Assembly (NCBI RefSeq): GCF_030143245.1
Contig: NZ_JARJNS010000009.1
Coordinates: forward strand, 1-64,000
Length of the DNA stretch: 64,000 nucleotides
Reading direction: 5' to 3'
Source: Rhabdaerophilum sp. SD176
GTDB lineage: Bacteria; Pseudomonadota; Alphaproteobacteria; Rhizobiales; Beijerinckiaceae
Part shown: in pieces, positions 10,555-19,297 of the stretch
Position numbering within the stretch: position 1 is the stretch's first letter
How the letters are laid out: each line of letters begins with the position of its first letter
Notes under the pieces: generated by a model
What the model saw: the letters and a program-made list of their open reading frames with translations, nothing else
Told to the model about the DNA's origin: nothing
Databases searched by the model: none
Position numbers and translations under genes: made by a program

Positions 10555-11982
10555 TCAATGATTGGAATGCGCGCCGCCTTTAGGCGCCGGCAGCGGGTTG
10601 CCGTCCGGCCCATGCGCGGGCTTGCGCGGGTCTTTCACGCGCCATTCAGCGGATTGGGCTTCTGGCGGCGCGGATGGCGTCACCGCAGCAAGCTTGCCTT
10701 TGTACTCATAGGCAACTGTACCCTCCGGGTGCTTGAACCAGCCCGGATCTTTGTAGTCGTTCTTGGCAAGGCCCTCGCGAACCTTCACGACCGAAAACAT
10801 GCCGCCCATTTCAACGGGGCCAAACTGGGCGAAGCCGGTCATCATGGGGAGCGTATTATCGGGCAGAGGCATTTCCATGGAGCCCATCTCGCCCATGCCG
10901 TTTGAGCCCATCGGCATATAACCCGGCGCGATTTTCTGGATGCGCTTGGCGAGGTCCTTCTTGTCGACACCGATATAGGTCTTCACCGAATGGCCCATCG
11001 CGTTCATCGTATGGTGCGATTTATGGCAATGGATCGCCCAATCACCCAGTTCATCCGCGACGAAATCAAAGGCGCGCATCTGTCCGACAGCGCAGTCGAT
11101 CGACACTTCATCCCATGCGGCAGCCGGATCCACCCAGCCGCCATCGGTGCAGGAGACCTTGAACTCATAGCCATGCATATGAATTGGGTGATTGGTCATT
11201 GTGAGGTTGCCGAAACGGATACGAACCTTGTCGTTTTTACCGACAACGAACGGGTCGATCCCCGGAAAAGCCCGGCTGTTCCAGCACCACATGTTGAAAT
11301 CGAGCATGGTGTTGACCTTGGGCACATAGGAGCCCGGCTCGATATCAAAAGCATTGAGCAGGAATACGAAGTCCCGATCCACGCGCCGGAAGGCAGGATC
11401 TTTGGGATGAACAACGAAGAAGCCCATCATCCCCATCGCCATCTGGACCATTTCGTCCGAATGCGGATGGTACATGTAGGTACCCGAACGTCTGAGCAGG
11501 AATTCATAGACAAATGTCTTTCCAGGCGGGATATGCGGCTGATTGAGCCCGCCAACGCCGTCCATCCCGTTGGGGAGGCGCTGGCCGTGCCAATGCACCG
11601 CTGTATTCTCGGGGAGCTTGTTGGTGACATAGATGCGCACCTTGTCGCCTTCGACAGCCTCAATAGTGGGCCCCGGCGACTGACCATTATAGCCCCATAG
11701 ATATGCGTTCATGCCCGGTGCGATTTCCCGCACAACAGGCTCGGCGACGAGATGGAACTCTTTCCAATCGCCATTCATTCGCCAAGGAAGCGTCCACCCG
11801 TTCAGCGTCGCAACTGGCTGGTAATCAGGACCCGACTTAGGAACGAGCGGCGCTTGTGTCTTCGGGCTCCTTGTCGTTGGCGCTTCGGGCACGGCGGCGA
11901 AAGCTGACCGACCCGAGACAATGCCTGCGCCGGCCAATACGAGGCTCGATGCTCTGACGAAATTTCTGCGAGAAACATCCAT
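10555..11982 (-). CDS. CopA/PcoA-like multicopper oxidase
   Basis: This 475-aa Tat-type exported enzyme (SRRNFVRASSLVLAGAG at the N-terminus) carries all four copper-ligand blocks: VHWHGQRLPNGMDG, YMYHPHSDEMVQMAMG, HPIHMHGYEF and AIHCHKSHHTMNAMGH. A Met-rich stretch (MPMGSNGMGEMGSMEMPL) follows at about residue 360. It probably oxidises Cu(I) or binds excess copper in the periplasm. It is the second multicopper oxidase of the cluster and is not a close copy of the one at 6.5-8.0 kb: the spacing of the motifs and the Met-rich segments differ. Eleven bases separate it from the TolC-like gene. Confidence 0.92.
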   Translation of the reverse strand: MDVSRRNFVRASSLVLAGAGIVSGRSAFAAVPEAPTTRSPKTQAPLVPKSGPDYQPVATLNGWTLPWRMNGDWKEFHLVAEPVVREIAPGMNAYLWGYNGQSPGPTIEAVEGDKVRIYVTNKLPENTAVHWHGQRLPNGMDGVGGLNQPHIPPGKTFVYEFLLRRSGTYMYHPHSDEMVQMAMGMMGFFVVHPKDPAFRRVDRDFVFLLNAFDIEPGSYVPKVNTMLDFNMWCWNSRAFPGIDPFVVGKNDKVRIRFGNLTMTNHPIHMHGYEFKVSCTDGGWVDPAAAWDEVSIDCAVGQMRAFDFVADELGDWAIHCHKSHHTMNAMGHSVKTYIGVDKKDLAKRIQKIAPGYMPMGSNGMGEMGSMEMPLPDNTLPMMTGFAQFGPVEMGGMFSVVKVREGLAKNDYKDPGWFKHPEGTVAYEYKGKLAAVTPSAPPEAQSAEWRVKDPRKPAHGPDGNPLPAPKGGAHSNH

Positions 11983-11993
11983 ACTCAGTCTCC

Positions 11994-13478
11994 TTAATGA
12001 CCCGGCTCGCCGCCACCTTGGGGCGCGGCTCCTCCGCTTGCGGCAGCACCGGAAACTCCGCCGCCGATTAGAGCATGTTTGAAGTCCACATCAGCTATGA
12101 AGAAGTCGCGCTTTGCATTGATTGCGGCGACTTGGCTCATCATTCTACCGCGCGCATCAGCAATAAGTTGCGTCACATCGATCAGCATACCGTTATACTG
12201 GAGCAGACTTTCTTCCTGAATGATTTTTCGCAACGGAAGAACCTGACCTTGATAAAGGCGAGACACGTCATGGGTACCGCGCCATACCTGATATGCTTCG
12301 CGTGCTTCTGATCGGATATTAACAGCCTTCTCAGCAAGCTTGTTCGCAGCCTGCATGTAGGTTTCCTCGGCTTGAGCAACACGGGATTGCCCAAAATCAA
12401 AAATCGGAATCTCAAGTTCCAACTCGAGCGTCCGCGTCCGCCGGCTTTCACGATCAAGGCCGCCCGCGCCATTATCTTTAAACTCCCGGTCATACGTTCG
12501 GCGCCCGAGCAGGTCGATATCGGCGATTAAGCGAGTCGCCTGAGTGAGACCCAGCGACTTGGCCAGCGCGTCGAGATCCGCTCGCGCCATTTGAAGATCA
12601 ACACGGCGCTTGAGTGCCTCAGCTTCAACCTCACGCACCGTAGCAAGACGCGGCATCTGCGGCAGGGAGGCAGGAAGTCTTAGGGCTACAAGATCCTGAC
12701 CCCAAAGCCCCATCAGGCGGATGAGTTTTTCGCGCTCAATCCGCTGCTGAATTCGGGCTTGGGCCAGTTGTGCGCCGGTCTCGGCATAAAAGACAAAGTC
12801 GCGAGCTTGGTTGAGTTTATTGACACCACCCGATTCCCCCAGCCGCTTAAACAGCTCGGCAGTCGCCTCGGCTGTGGATTTTGCCTGTACCAAAGCCGCG
12901 ACCTGTTGGTTCGCAGCGACAGCTCTGTAGTATTGGCGCCGAGTGTCAGCTGCAAGCTTCAAGACATTTTCAAGCGTTCTCAATTGGGCTGAGCGGAATC
13001 GATCATTTGCAATCTGCGTGCGTGCTGGCAGAGTCGCCAGGGCCAAAATGGAACCGGAGATTTGCCGTTCGATCTCAAGCGCTAGTGACGCTGTTGTTCT
13101 GGCGATGGATATACGTGGATTCGGCGGCAAGCTTGCCTGTATCCTCTGCGCATCAGCGATTCCAAGTTCGTTGAATGCCGCCTGAAGACCGCGATTGTTC
13201 CAAAGAGCGATCTGAACTGCGGCATCTGCGCCAAGGGGCTGCTTCAACAGCGCTTCAACACGCGCCTTGGCGCTTGATGCGATCTCCTCAGACCCAATTT
13301 TCTCAATTTCCTTGCCAAGATCAGCCGACGCGCTTGCCTGGAGTAGTGCAATACCGTTCTCGGGCTGGACGGTAACGCAACCCGCTAGGAGCACTGCAAC
13401 GCCACCGAGCAATGACGCGCGAATGGAAACACGGCGCAGCACACGAAAATCAAACTCATGCAACGTTTTCAAGGTCAT
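11994..13478 (-). CDS. TolC/CusC-like outer-membrane efflux lipoprotein
   Basis: This 494-aa protein has a signal peptide with lipobox LLAGC (about residue 35) and long helical repeats of the OEP family, e.g. ALWNNRGLQAAFNELGIADA and a later copy of that pattern near the C-terminus. Such trimers form the outer-membrane duct of tripartite pumps. The start MTLKTL overlaps the stop of the upstream small lipoprotein gene (ATGA at 13475-13478). No RND pump is adjacent, so it may serve the CusAB pair encoded 16 kb away, or a copper function within this operon; both are inference. The C-terminal tail is Gly/Ala-rich. Confidence 0.85.
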   Translation of the reverse strand: MTLKTLHEFDFRVLRRVSIRASLLGGVAVLLAGCVTVQPENGIALLQASASADLGKEIEKIGSEEIASSAKARVEALLKQPLGADAAVQIALWNNRGLQAAFNELGIADAQRIQASLPPNPRISIARTTASLALEIERQISGSILALATLPARTQIANDRFRSAQLRTLENVLKLAADTRRQYYRAVAANQQVAALVQAKSTAEATAELFKRLGESGGVNKLNQARDFVFYAETGAQLAQARIQQRIEREKLIRLMGLWGQDLVALRLPASLPQMPRLATVREVEAEALKRRVDLQMARADLDALAKSLGLTQATRLIADIDLLGRRTYDREFKDNGAGGLDRESRRTRTLELELEIPIFDFGQSRVAQAEETYMQAANKLAEKAVNIRSEAREAYQVWRGTHDVSRLYQGQVLPLRKIIQEESLLQYNGMLIDVTQLIADARGRMMSQVAAINAKRDFFIADVDFKHALIGGGVSGAAASGGAAPQGGGEPGH

Positions 13479-13681
13479 GATTTCGGTCCCACGCGACGGT
13501 TGAGCTCTTCCCACCCCTTCGGCCCAACAGGCCGATAGGTCTTTGTCTCTGCCGCAACCGGAGTGTATCCGAGAGGCAGGATCTTCTGGGAAGGATCAGT
13601 GGGCTTCTCTAGGTAAGACGGCACGACCGAACAAGCGGTTAGAGCCAAAAGTACGAATGTGAGAACTAACAAGCGCCGCAT
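13475..13681 (-). CDS. Small lipoprotein heading the copper operon
   Basis: This 68-aa protein has a lipoprotein signal ending in LTACS (Cys about 17) and a short Pro-rich tail. I recognise no domain. It is translationally coupled to the TolC-like gene and is the first gene of the minus-strand copper run, so it is probably expressed from the promoter region at 13682-13909. Confidence 0.7.
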   Translation of the reverse strand: MRRLLVLTFVLLALTACSVVPSYLEKPTDPSQKILPLGYTPVAAETKTYRPVGPKGWEELNRRVGPKS

Positions 13682-13741
13682 AACCTATCCCCAAGCGAAC
13701 ATTCTGTTTGGAAGCGGGTAGCAAGAAGCGGCGCTATCTGT

Positions 13742-13793
13742 CTGTTACAAATTATTGCGGACGCTAATCCGGCGACTATTGCGAAATATTTCG
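13742..13793. promoter_or_regulatory. Candidate operator region between copper operon and small exported protein
   Basis: The 228-bp divergent spacer (13682-13909) holds a perfect 12-bp palindrome CGAAATATTTCG at 13782-13793 and the 9-mer CTGTTACAA at 13742-13750. The same 9-mer occurs inverted at 8103-8111, upstream of the second multicopper oxidase. Binding by the neighbouring OmpR-type regulator is a guess. Confidence 0.4.
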
Positions 13794-13909
13794 AAATCCT
13801 CATGAAATGAAGGGCTTACAGAACCATACGATCCTGCCGGGACGGTGGGCTGAACGCCTCCGGACACGATAATCGTCAACAGTGGCGATTGACACTGAGG
13901 AGAAACAAT

Positions 13910-14149
13910 ATGAGCAAATTTGGCGGCTGGTTGATGATAGGCCTCGTTTTGGGAATTGGTACGGCTTCGGCCAATAACGGGATTCTGTTTTCGAACAGCT
14001 CCGACCCCTACTTCACGACCCCAGCGGAGTTCGTCGCCCTTGGGCAGCAACTGAATGGCAAGGTCGTGTTGGAGCGAGGTATCTCAGTCGTTGCAACCCG
14101 GGATACAGCTGCGACGGATCCGGCGCGAGGCGGGTCGACCGGGAAATAA
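13910..14149 (+). CDS. Small exported protein of unknown function
   Basis: This 79-aa protein has a signal peptide (MSKFGGWLMIGLVLGIGTASA) and a short polar mature part (SSDPYFTTPAEFVALGQQLNG) with no recognised domain. The ATG at 13910 follows GAGGAG. It lies between the divergent copper operon and the two-component genes and is separated from the latter by a large stem-loop. Codon use looks normal, and the position suggests a stress-reporter or accessory role, which I cannot support further. Confidence 0.6.
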   Translation: MSKFGGWLMIGLVLGIGTASANNGILFSNSSDPYFTTPAEFVALGQQLNGKVVLERGISVVATRDTAATDPARGGSTGK

Positions 14150-14153
14150 CCCA

Positions 14154-14198
14154 GTCCGCCCTGCCGAACTGGGCCTCGCTCAATTCGGCAGGGTGGAC
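14154..14198 (+). other. Long stem-loop between small exported protein and response regulator
   Basis: A 15-bp stem (14154-14168 with 14184-14198; one G-T wobble, otherwise perfect) encloses a 15-nt loop. It begins five bases after the upstream stop. No T tract follows, so it is not a standard intrinsic terminator; mRNA end protection or attenuation is possible. Confidence 0.7.
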
Positions 14199-14211
14199 TT
14201 CAGAGGGTCCT

Positions 14212-14955
14212 ATGGAACAAGTCACGACAAATCCAACGAATGACCACGGTAACATTCTCGTGGTGGATGATGATTCCGAGATCCGGTTACTGATTACTAA
14301 GTTTCTTCAACGTCACGGGTACTACGTTTACTCGAGCGCTGACGCCGTTAGCGTTCTGGAAACGCTCAAACGGTTTACGATTGATGCTATAATTCTCGAT
14401 GTTATGTTGCCTGGAAAAACAGGAATCGAAGCCTGTCGGCAAATACGCCAAACCTCGCCAGTCCCTGTCATTTTGCTCACAGCCCGTTCGGAAGAGGATA
14501 TCCGAGTCTCTGGGCTTGAGGGTGGAGCCGATGACTACATCACCAAGCCGTTTTCACCCCGCGAACTGCTGGCCCGACTTCGATCTGTTCTTCGCAGAGC
14601 GAGGAACGGAAGCATTGCAGCGTCAACGGCAACACAGGGCAAAATCCTCTTCGATGGCTGGACCCTGGATACCTTGCGACGCGAACTAACTACACCTGGC
14701 GGAGTTTTGATCGATCTCTCAACAGGAGAATACAATCTTCTGGTCGCATTCTTGGAACACGCCAATCGCGTTCTTTCCCGCGAAATGCTGATGGAGCTGG
14801 CAAAAACCCGGACCAGCGATCCCTTCGATCGGACGATTGATGTGCAAATAAGCCGATTACGACGTAAGCTCGAAACATCGGAAGCCGCTGGTCTCACAAT
14901 AAAGACCGTCCGAGGGGCCGGCTATTTATTTGTCCCAAAGGTAACATTTGGATGA
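14212..14955 (+). CDS. OmpR/PhoB-type response regulator
   Basis: This 247-aa regulator has a receiver domain (VVDDDSEIRLL with the acidic pocket, phospho-acceptor Asp in AIILDVMLPGKTG near residue 62, switch Thr in ILLTAR, Lys in YITKPFSP) and a C-terminal winged-helix domain (LSTGEYNLLVAFLEHANRVL, DRTIDVQISRLRRKLE). A GAGGG site precedes the ATG. It is coupled by ATGA overlap to the sensor kinase. The copper cluster next door suggests a CusR/CopR-like role, but the sequence itself does not identify the signal. Confidence 0.93.
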   Translation: MEQVTTNPTNDHGNILVVDDDSEIRLLITKFLQRHGYYVYSSADAVSVLETLKRFTIDAIILDVMLPGKTGIEACRQIRQTSPVPVILLTARSEEDIRVSGLEGGADDYITKPFSPRELLARLRSVLRRARNGSIAASTATQGKILFDGWTLDTLRRELTTPGGVLIDLSTGEYNLLVAFLEHANRVLSREMLMELAKTRTSDPFDRTIDVQISRLRRKLETSEAAGLTIKTVRGAGYLFVPKVTFG

Positions 14956-16313
14956 GACCGAGCCGCTTTCGCTGGTTACCCGACACCATAGTCGTCCGCG
15001 CTGTAATAATTTTGGTCGGCTCCTTAATCGCAATGAGCCTTGTCGGCTATTGGGTCTACCGTGTGGGAGCGGAAGGGCTGGCAACAAACGCCCGCGATCG
15101 AGGACTTGCTGAGCGTATTGTCTCGATCAAAAGGGCAATCAGCGCTATTCCTGATGAAGTTGATCGCGATAAAGCTGCTCACTCCCTGGCGACCGCCTCG
15201 CTCGAGGTTCACTGGAGCAAAGTCAGCCTTGTTCTGAATAACGCTCCAGTGACGGAGCGCTCACGAGCGATGGAGGGTCGGCTCAAAGAACTGGTACCTG
15301 AATTTGGTACGGAATCGTTCAGGGTCGGCTATGCAGACGACGGAGCACTCAACGCGGGAGAGGGTGATGCGTATCGACACATGCTGCTGGTTTCGGTGAA
15401 GCTTGACGATAACACCTGGCTCAACTTTGCCTCGCCGACCTTCGGAACAGCGCATCACCTAGCAGGAAACATTCTAGCGATTGCTGCAATTATGGGGTCG
15501 CTTATAATCCTCGTCGCTGTTCTGCTGCTTCGGTGGGTTACTCGGCCGTTGCGCAACCTGGCGATTGCGGCTGAACGATTCAGCCTTGATGAGGCGCGCG
15601 ACCCCGTTGCTGAAATTGGCCCCGCCGAAGTACGCCGTGCGGCAAAGGCATTCAACACCATGGGCGACCGGGTACGTCGCCTCATTTCCGAACGGACGAT
15701 GGCGCTGGCTGCCGTCAGCCATGATCTACGAACTCCGATTACTCGCTTGCGGCTTCGTTCGGAAATGCTCGATGATGAACAGACCCGTAATTTGATCGAC
15801 GATGACCTCTCCGAAATGGAGCTGATGATCAATTCGACGCTCGAATATCTTAGTATGGGCGTTTCCACTGAGACCCCGAAAGTCTTCGACCTAGCTACCA
15901 TGATCAGGACAATTGTGGACGGTGAAGCGGATCGTGGACATTCGATCACTGTAGACGATATCGATCATGTGACAGTGCTGGGTAGGCCTGTCGCGATGAA
16001 GCGCGCGATATGGAACATTATCGGCAATGCTCAAAAGTATGGATCCAATGTCTCTGTCGAGTTAAAGCGCGATGGCAAGCAGGTGAAAATACAAGTCCTG
16101 GATGATGGTCCCGGAATTCCGGAACCAGAAATCGATAAGGTATTCGAGCCTTTTTACAGAATAGAAAATTCTAGAGGCCGTGAAACTGGCGGATCTGGCC
16201 TCGGGCTCACTATTGCGAAATCAATAATACTCGATCATAATGGGAAAATTTTTTTGAACAATAAAATGCAAGGTGGCCTAATAGTGACGATATCAATTCC
16301 AATTCATGTGTAA
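14952..16313 (+). CDS. Sensor histidine kinase
   Basis: This 453-aa inner-membrane kinase has one N-terminal helix (about 15-40), a periplasmic sensor region of about 135 residues, a second helix (about 175-197), a HAMP segment, the H-box AVSHDLRTPITRLRLR (about 255), N-box NIIGNAQKYG, and G-boxes DDGPGIPEPEIDKVFEPFYR and GGSGLGLTIAKS. The periplasmic region lacks obvious Met/His metal clusters, so copper sensing is not proven. The 3' end is more AT-rich than the neighbours. It pairs with the preceding response regulator. The 140 bp that follow contain no gene. Confidence 0.92.
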   Translation: MRPSRFRWLPDTIVVRAVIILVGSLIAMSLVGYWVYRVGAEGLATNARDRGLAERIVSIKRAISAIPDEVDRDKAAHSLATASLEVHWSKVSLVLNNAPVTERSRAMEGRLKELVPEFGTESFRVGYADDGALNAGEGDAYRHMLLVSVKLDDNTWLNFASPTFGTAHHLAGNILAIAAIMGSLIILVAVLLLRWVTRPLRNLAIAAERFSLDEARDPVAEIGPAEVRRAAKAFNTMGDRVRRLISERTMALAAVSHDLRTPITRLRLRSEMLDDEQTRNLIDDDLSEMELMINSTLEYLSMGVSTETPKVFDLATMIRTIVDGEADRGHSITVDDIDHVTVLGRPVAMKRAIWNIIGNAQKYGSNVSVELKRDGKQVKIQVLDDGPGIPEPEIDKVFEPFYRIENSRGRETGGSGLGLTIAKSIILDHNGKIFLNNKMQGGLIVTISIPIHV

Positions 16314-16453
16314 ATTTTCGAGTGTCGACAACAAGCGGTGATATACTTGTAGGACGGCTCCCGCCGAAAACACGATCCTAAATCGCTCGATACTTGGGCT
16401 ACCGCTTGGAGGAGCGACGGAGGGGCAATCAAAACAACACGAAAATCAGCGCA

Positions 16454-16867
16454 TCAGTGTTCATGCTGACAACAACCATGATCAGCGAGAGCATCGATGA
16501 CTTGGCAGTCAGCGACCGGAACGCCACCCGAACAGCAACTTGATATCCGTTCCAGCTCGCTCTCGAGAGATCGCAGCCGCGCAATCTTGCTTCGCACATC
16601 GGCCAGATGCCGCGAGGCGATTGCGTGGGCCTCGTCGCATGGCATGGTGGGGCGATCCGAAAGCGTCAGCAAAGCGCGGATGGCCTCGACGCTGAAGCCG
16701 AGATCTCGGCCGTGCTTGATGAAATTGAGGCGTTCGAGATGTGCCTTGCCGTAGCGCCGTTGATTGCCCTCTGAGCGTTCCGGCTCGGGGAGGAGCCCAG
16801 CTTGCTCATAATAGCGGATAGTCTCGACCTTCACGCCCGTCCGTTCGGACAGTGTACCAATCGGCAT
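16454..16867 (-). CDS. CadR/PbrR-like MerR-family regulator (Cd/Pb/Zn)
   Basis: This 137-aa regulator starts at MPIGTLSERTGVKVETIRYYE, the usual first residues of CadR/PbrR/ZntR; an earlier in-frame ATG (16906) would add 13 residues and has an AGGA further upstream. The Cys pattern fits divalent metal sensing: MPCDEAHA (Cys about 79) at the head of the dimer helix, CCSGG then DCQVIDAL, and a Cys/His-rich end (DHGCCQHEH). The tail resembles the C-terminal His-rich end of CadR. It is divergent from the Cd/Pb ATPase, with an over-spaced promoter between them. Confidence 0.88.
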   Translation of the reverse strand: MPIGTLSERTGVKVETIRYYEQAGLLPEPERSEGNQRRYGKAHLERLNFIKHGRDLGFSVEAIRALLTLSDRPTMPCDEAHAIASRHLADVRSKIARLRSLESELERISSCCSGGVPVADCQVIDALADHGCCQHEH

Positions 16868-16913
16868 CACACGGGGCAGGGAATAGTTTTTCAATGAGCG
16901 ATGCATTTTTCGC

Positions 16914-16944
16914 TTGTTCCTATAGTCGCTAGAGGTTGTAGGTA
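16914..16944 (+). promoter_or_regulatory. MerR-type promoter of the Cd/Pb ATPase operon
   Basis: The -35 TTGTTC (16914-16919) and -10 TAGGTA (16939-16944) are separated by 19 bp. The spacer contains the imperfect dyad CCTATAG-TCG-CTAGAGG (16919-16935), close to known ZntR/CadR/PbrR operators. The ATPase ATG lies 32 bases downstream of the -10. Confidence 0.85.
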
Positions 16945-16976
16945 TCCTGGTCCAGAGGCCTGAAAAGGACAAGTCC

Positions 16977-19283
16977 ATGACCAGAATTTCCTCATCTCAA
17001 TCGGCGGTAACGGCCTCGTGGTTAGTTTCCGGCATGGACTGCGCGAGTTGCGCGGCGAAGATCCGGGGCGCTGTCGAGCGGTTGCCCGGCGTCTCGGACG
17101 TCAAGCTCTCGGTGATGACGGAAACGCTGACGCTTGCGCTCGACGAGCACCAGACCAAGCCGACAGAGGTCGAACGAAAGGTCTCAGACCTCGGCTACTT
17201 CGTTCAGCGTGTGGAAAAGCCGGTGAGGGAAGAAGATTCGAATGCGACGTCTTGCGGCTGTGGCCACGCCCATGAGCACAAACACGGCGATCACGATCAT
17301 GAGGAACATGGTCACGACAATCACGACCACGACACCTCCTTGCAAAACACATCCCAAAAGGCTGATTCGGGCCATGGCTTGCCGGGCCACCTCCATGAAG
17401 CCACGCCGGATGGCGTGAGCTGGTATCAGACCGGCAAGGGCAGGCTCGTGCTGGGCACCGGAGCATTGTTGGCAGCGGCCTGGGGCCTCGGATTGATTGC
17501 CCCCGCGATTGCCAAATGGGCCTTCATTGCCGCCTGCCTGATCGGTGTAGCGCCTGTCGCTCGGCGGGCTTTCGCCGCCTTGCGGGCGGGTATGCCGTTC
17601 ACGATCGAAATGCTGATGACCATTGCCGCCGCTGGCGCCCTTGTGATCGGCGCTGCGGAAGAAGCAGCACTCGTCGTCTTTCTCTTCGCCGTAGGGGAAG
17701 TGCTTGAGGGCGTTGCCGCGAACCGCGCCCGTGCCAGCATCAAGGCGCTTGGTGATCTCGTTCCGAAGACCGCGATTGTCGAGGAGGAGGGCGAACTCCA
17801 TCAGGTCAATGCATCCAGTCTGAAAATCGGCCAGATCCTTCTAGTGCGACCCGGCGACCGCATTCCCGCCGATGGCGAGATCAGTGAGGGCACCTCGGGC
17901 ATCGATGAATCCCCGGTTACCGGTGAATCCGTACCCAAGACGAAAACTCTGGGCGAACCGGTATTTGCCGGCTCGATCAATCGCGAGGCGGTTCTTCGCG
18001 TACGGGTGACCAAGACCGCGGAGGACAACACGATTGCCCGGATTGTCAGGCTGGTCGAAGAGGCGCAAGAGGCGCGTGCGCCGACTGAACGTTTCATCGA
18101 TCGGTTCAGCCGCTTCTATATGCCTGCCATTGTCGGCCTCGCGATCCTCGTCGCGTTGGTTCCGCCCTTGGCCATGGGCGGGGACTGGAATACCTGGATC
18201 TATCGCGCACTCGCCTTGCTGCTGATCGGGTGCCCTTGTGCTCTGGTCATATCGGTGCCGGCGTCGATTGCTTCGGCTCTGTCGACGGGCGCGAAAAACG
18301 GCCTCCTGATGAAGGGCGGCGTCGTCATTGAGAACCTCGCTCGGGTCAAAACCGTGGCCTTTGACAAGACCGGCACGTTGACGGTCGGCAAACCGGTAGT
18401 GACCAATGTCAGGACGTTCAACGCAACGGAAGCCGAGGTGCTCGCACTCGCCGCCGGCGTCGAAACCGGATCAAGCCATCCGCTCGCCGAAGCGATCCTC
18501 GCCCTTGCCGCGAGCAAGGGGATCACCCCCAAGATTGCCACAGATGCGCGGGCAATCGTCGGACGCGGTGTTGAGGCCAAGGTTGGAGGCGAGAATGTCT
18601 TTGTCGGCTCCCCGCGCTTTGCTGCGGAAATCGGTGCCTTGTCAGAGGCGGTTAGCGAGGCAGCAGAAGCCCTCGAAGCAGAGGGCAAGACGGTTGCCGC
18701 CGTGTTCAGGGGTGGGCGCGTCATTGGCCTTTTTGCGTTGCGCGACGAGCCGCGCGAGGATGCAAAAATCGCCATTGCCGAACTCAAGGTGCTTGGCGTT
18801 GGCTCGGTGATGCTCACCGGCGACAATGCCCGCACAGGAGCGGCCATTGCTGGCAGCCTCGGCATGGATCACAAGGCCGAACTCATGCCGGACCAAAAAG
18901 TGGCTGCGATCAAGTCGCTGGCCGCGCATGACGGCGTGATGATGGTCGGAGATGGCATCAATGATGCGCCAGCGCTGGCAGCGGCGTCAGTTGGTGTTGC
19001 GATGGGCTCTGGAACCGATGTCGCGCTGGAAACAGCCGATGCCGCAGTGCTGAGGAGCCGCGTAACCGATGTGCCGCGGATGATCCGGCTGTCGCGCGCC
19101 GCTATGGCGAATATTCACCAGAACATCGCGATCGCGCTGGGATTGAAGGCGGTGTTTCTGGTCACCAGCGTCATCGGTCTCACCGGCCTCTGGATCGCCA
19201 TTCTTGCTGATACCGGCGCCACTGTGATCGTCACGATCAACGCTCTGCGACTGCTGACGTTCAAGCCTGAGGCAAGAAGCTGA
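16977..19283 (+). CDS. Zn/Cd/Pb-exporting P1B-type ATPase
   Basis: This 768-aa pump is of the ZntA/CadA/PbrA class. It has an N-terminal HMA domain (SGMDCASCAAKIRGAVE, Cys pair about 22-25), a linker rich in His/Asp (CGCGHAHEHKHGDHDHEE, about 93-120), the actuator TGES, TM6 motif CPC followed by ALVISVPAS rather than the ALGLATP of copper pumps, DKTGTLT, HPLAEA and GDGINDAPA. The ALVxSxPxS context after CPC is the sign of divalent-metal specificity. It is the first of five tightly linked genes and is divergent from its CadR/PbrR-like regulator. Confidence 0.93.
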   Translation: MTRISSSQSAVTASWLVSGMDCASCAAKIRGAVERLPGVSDVKLSVMTETLTLALDEHQTKPTEVERKVSDLGYFVQRVEKPVREEDSNATSCGCGHAHEHKHGDHDHEEHGHDNHDHDTSLQNTSQKADSGHGLPGHLHEATPDGVSWYQTGKGRLVLGTGALLAAAWGLGLIAPAIAKWAFIAACLIGVAPVARRAFAALRAGMPFTIEMLMTIAAAGALVIGAAEEAALVVFLFAVGEVLEGVAANRARASIKALGDLVPKTAIVEEEGELHQVNASSLKIGQILLVRPGDRIPADGEISEGTSGIDESPVTGESVPKTKTLGEPVFAGSINREAVLRVRVTKTAEDNTIARIVRLVEEAQEARAPTERFIDRFSRFYMPAIVGLAILVALVPPLAMGGDWNTWIYRALALLLIGCPCALVISVPASIASALSTGAKNGLLMKGGVVIENLARVKTVAFDKTGTLTVGKPVVTNVRTFNATEAEVLALAAGVETGSSHPLAEAILALAASKGITPKIATDARAIVGRGVEAKVGGENVFVGSPRFAAEIGALSEAVSEAAEALEAEGKTVAAVFRGGRVIGLFALRDEPREDAKIAIAELKVLGVGSVMLTGDNARTGAAIAGSLGMDHKAELMPDQKVAAIKSLAAHDGVMMVGDGINDAPALAAASVGVAMGSGTDVALETADAAVLRSRVTDVPRMIRLSRAAMANIHQNIAIALGLKAVFLVTSVIGLTGLWIAILADTGATVIVTINALRLLTFKPEARS

Positions 19284-19297
19284 GGAGGGGATCACCC

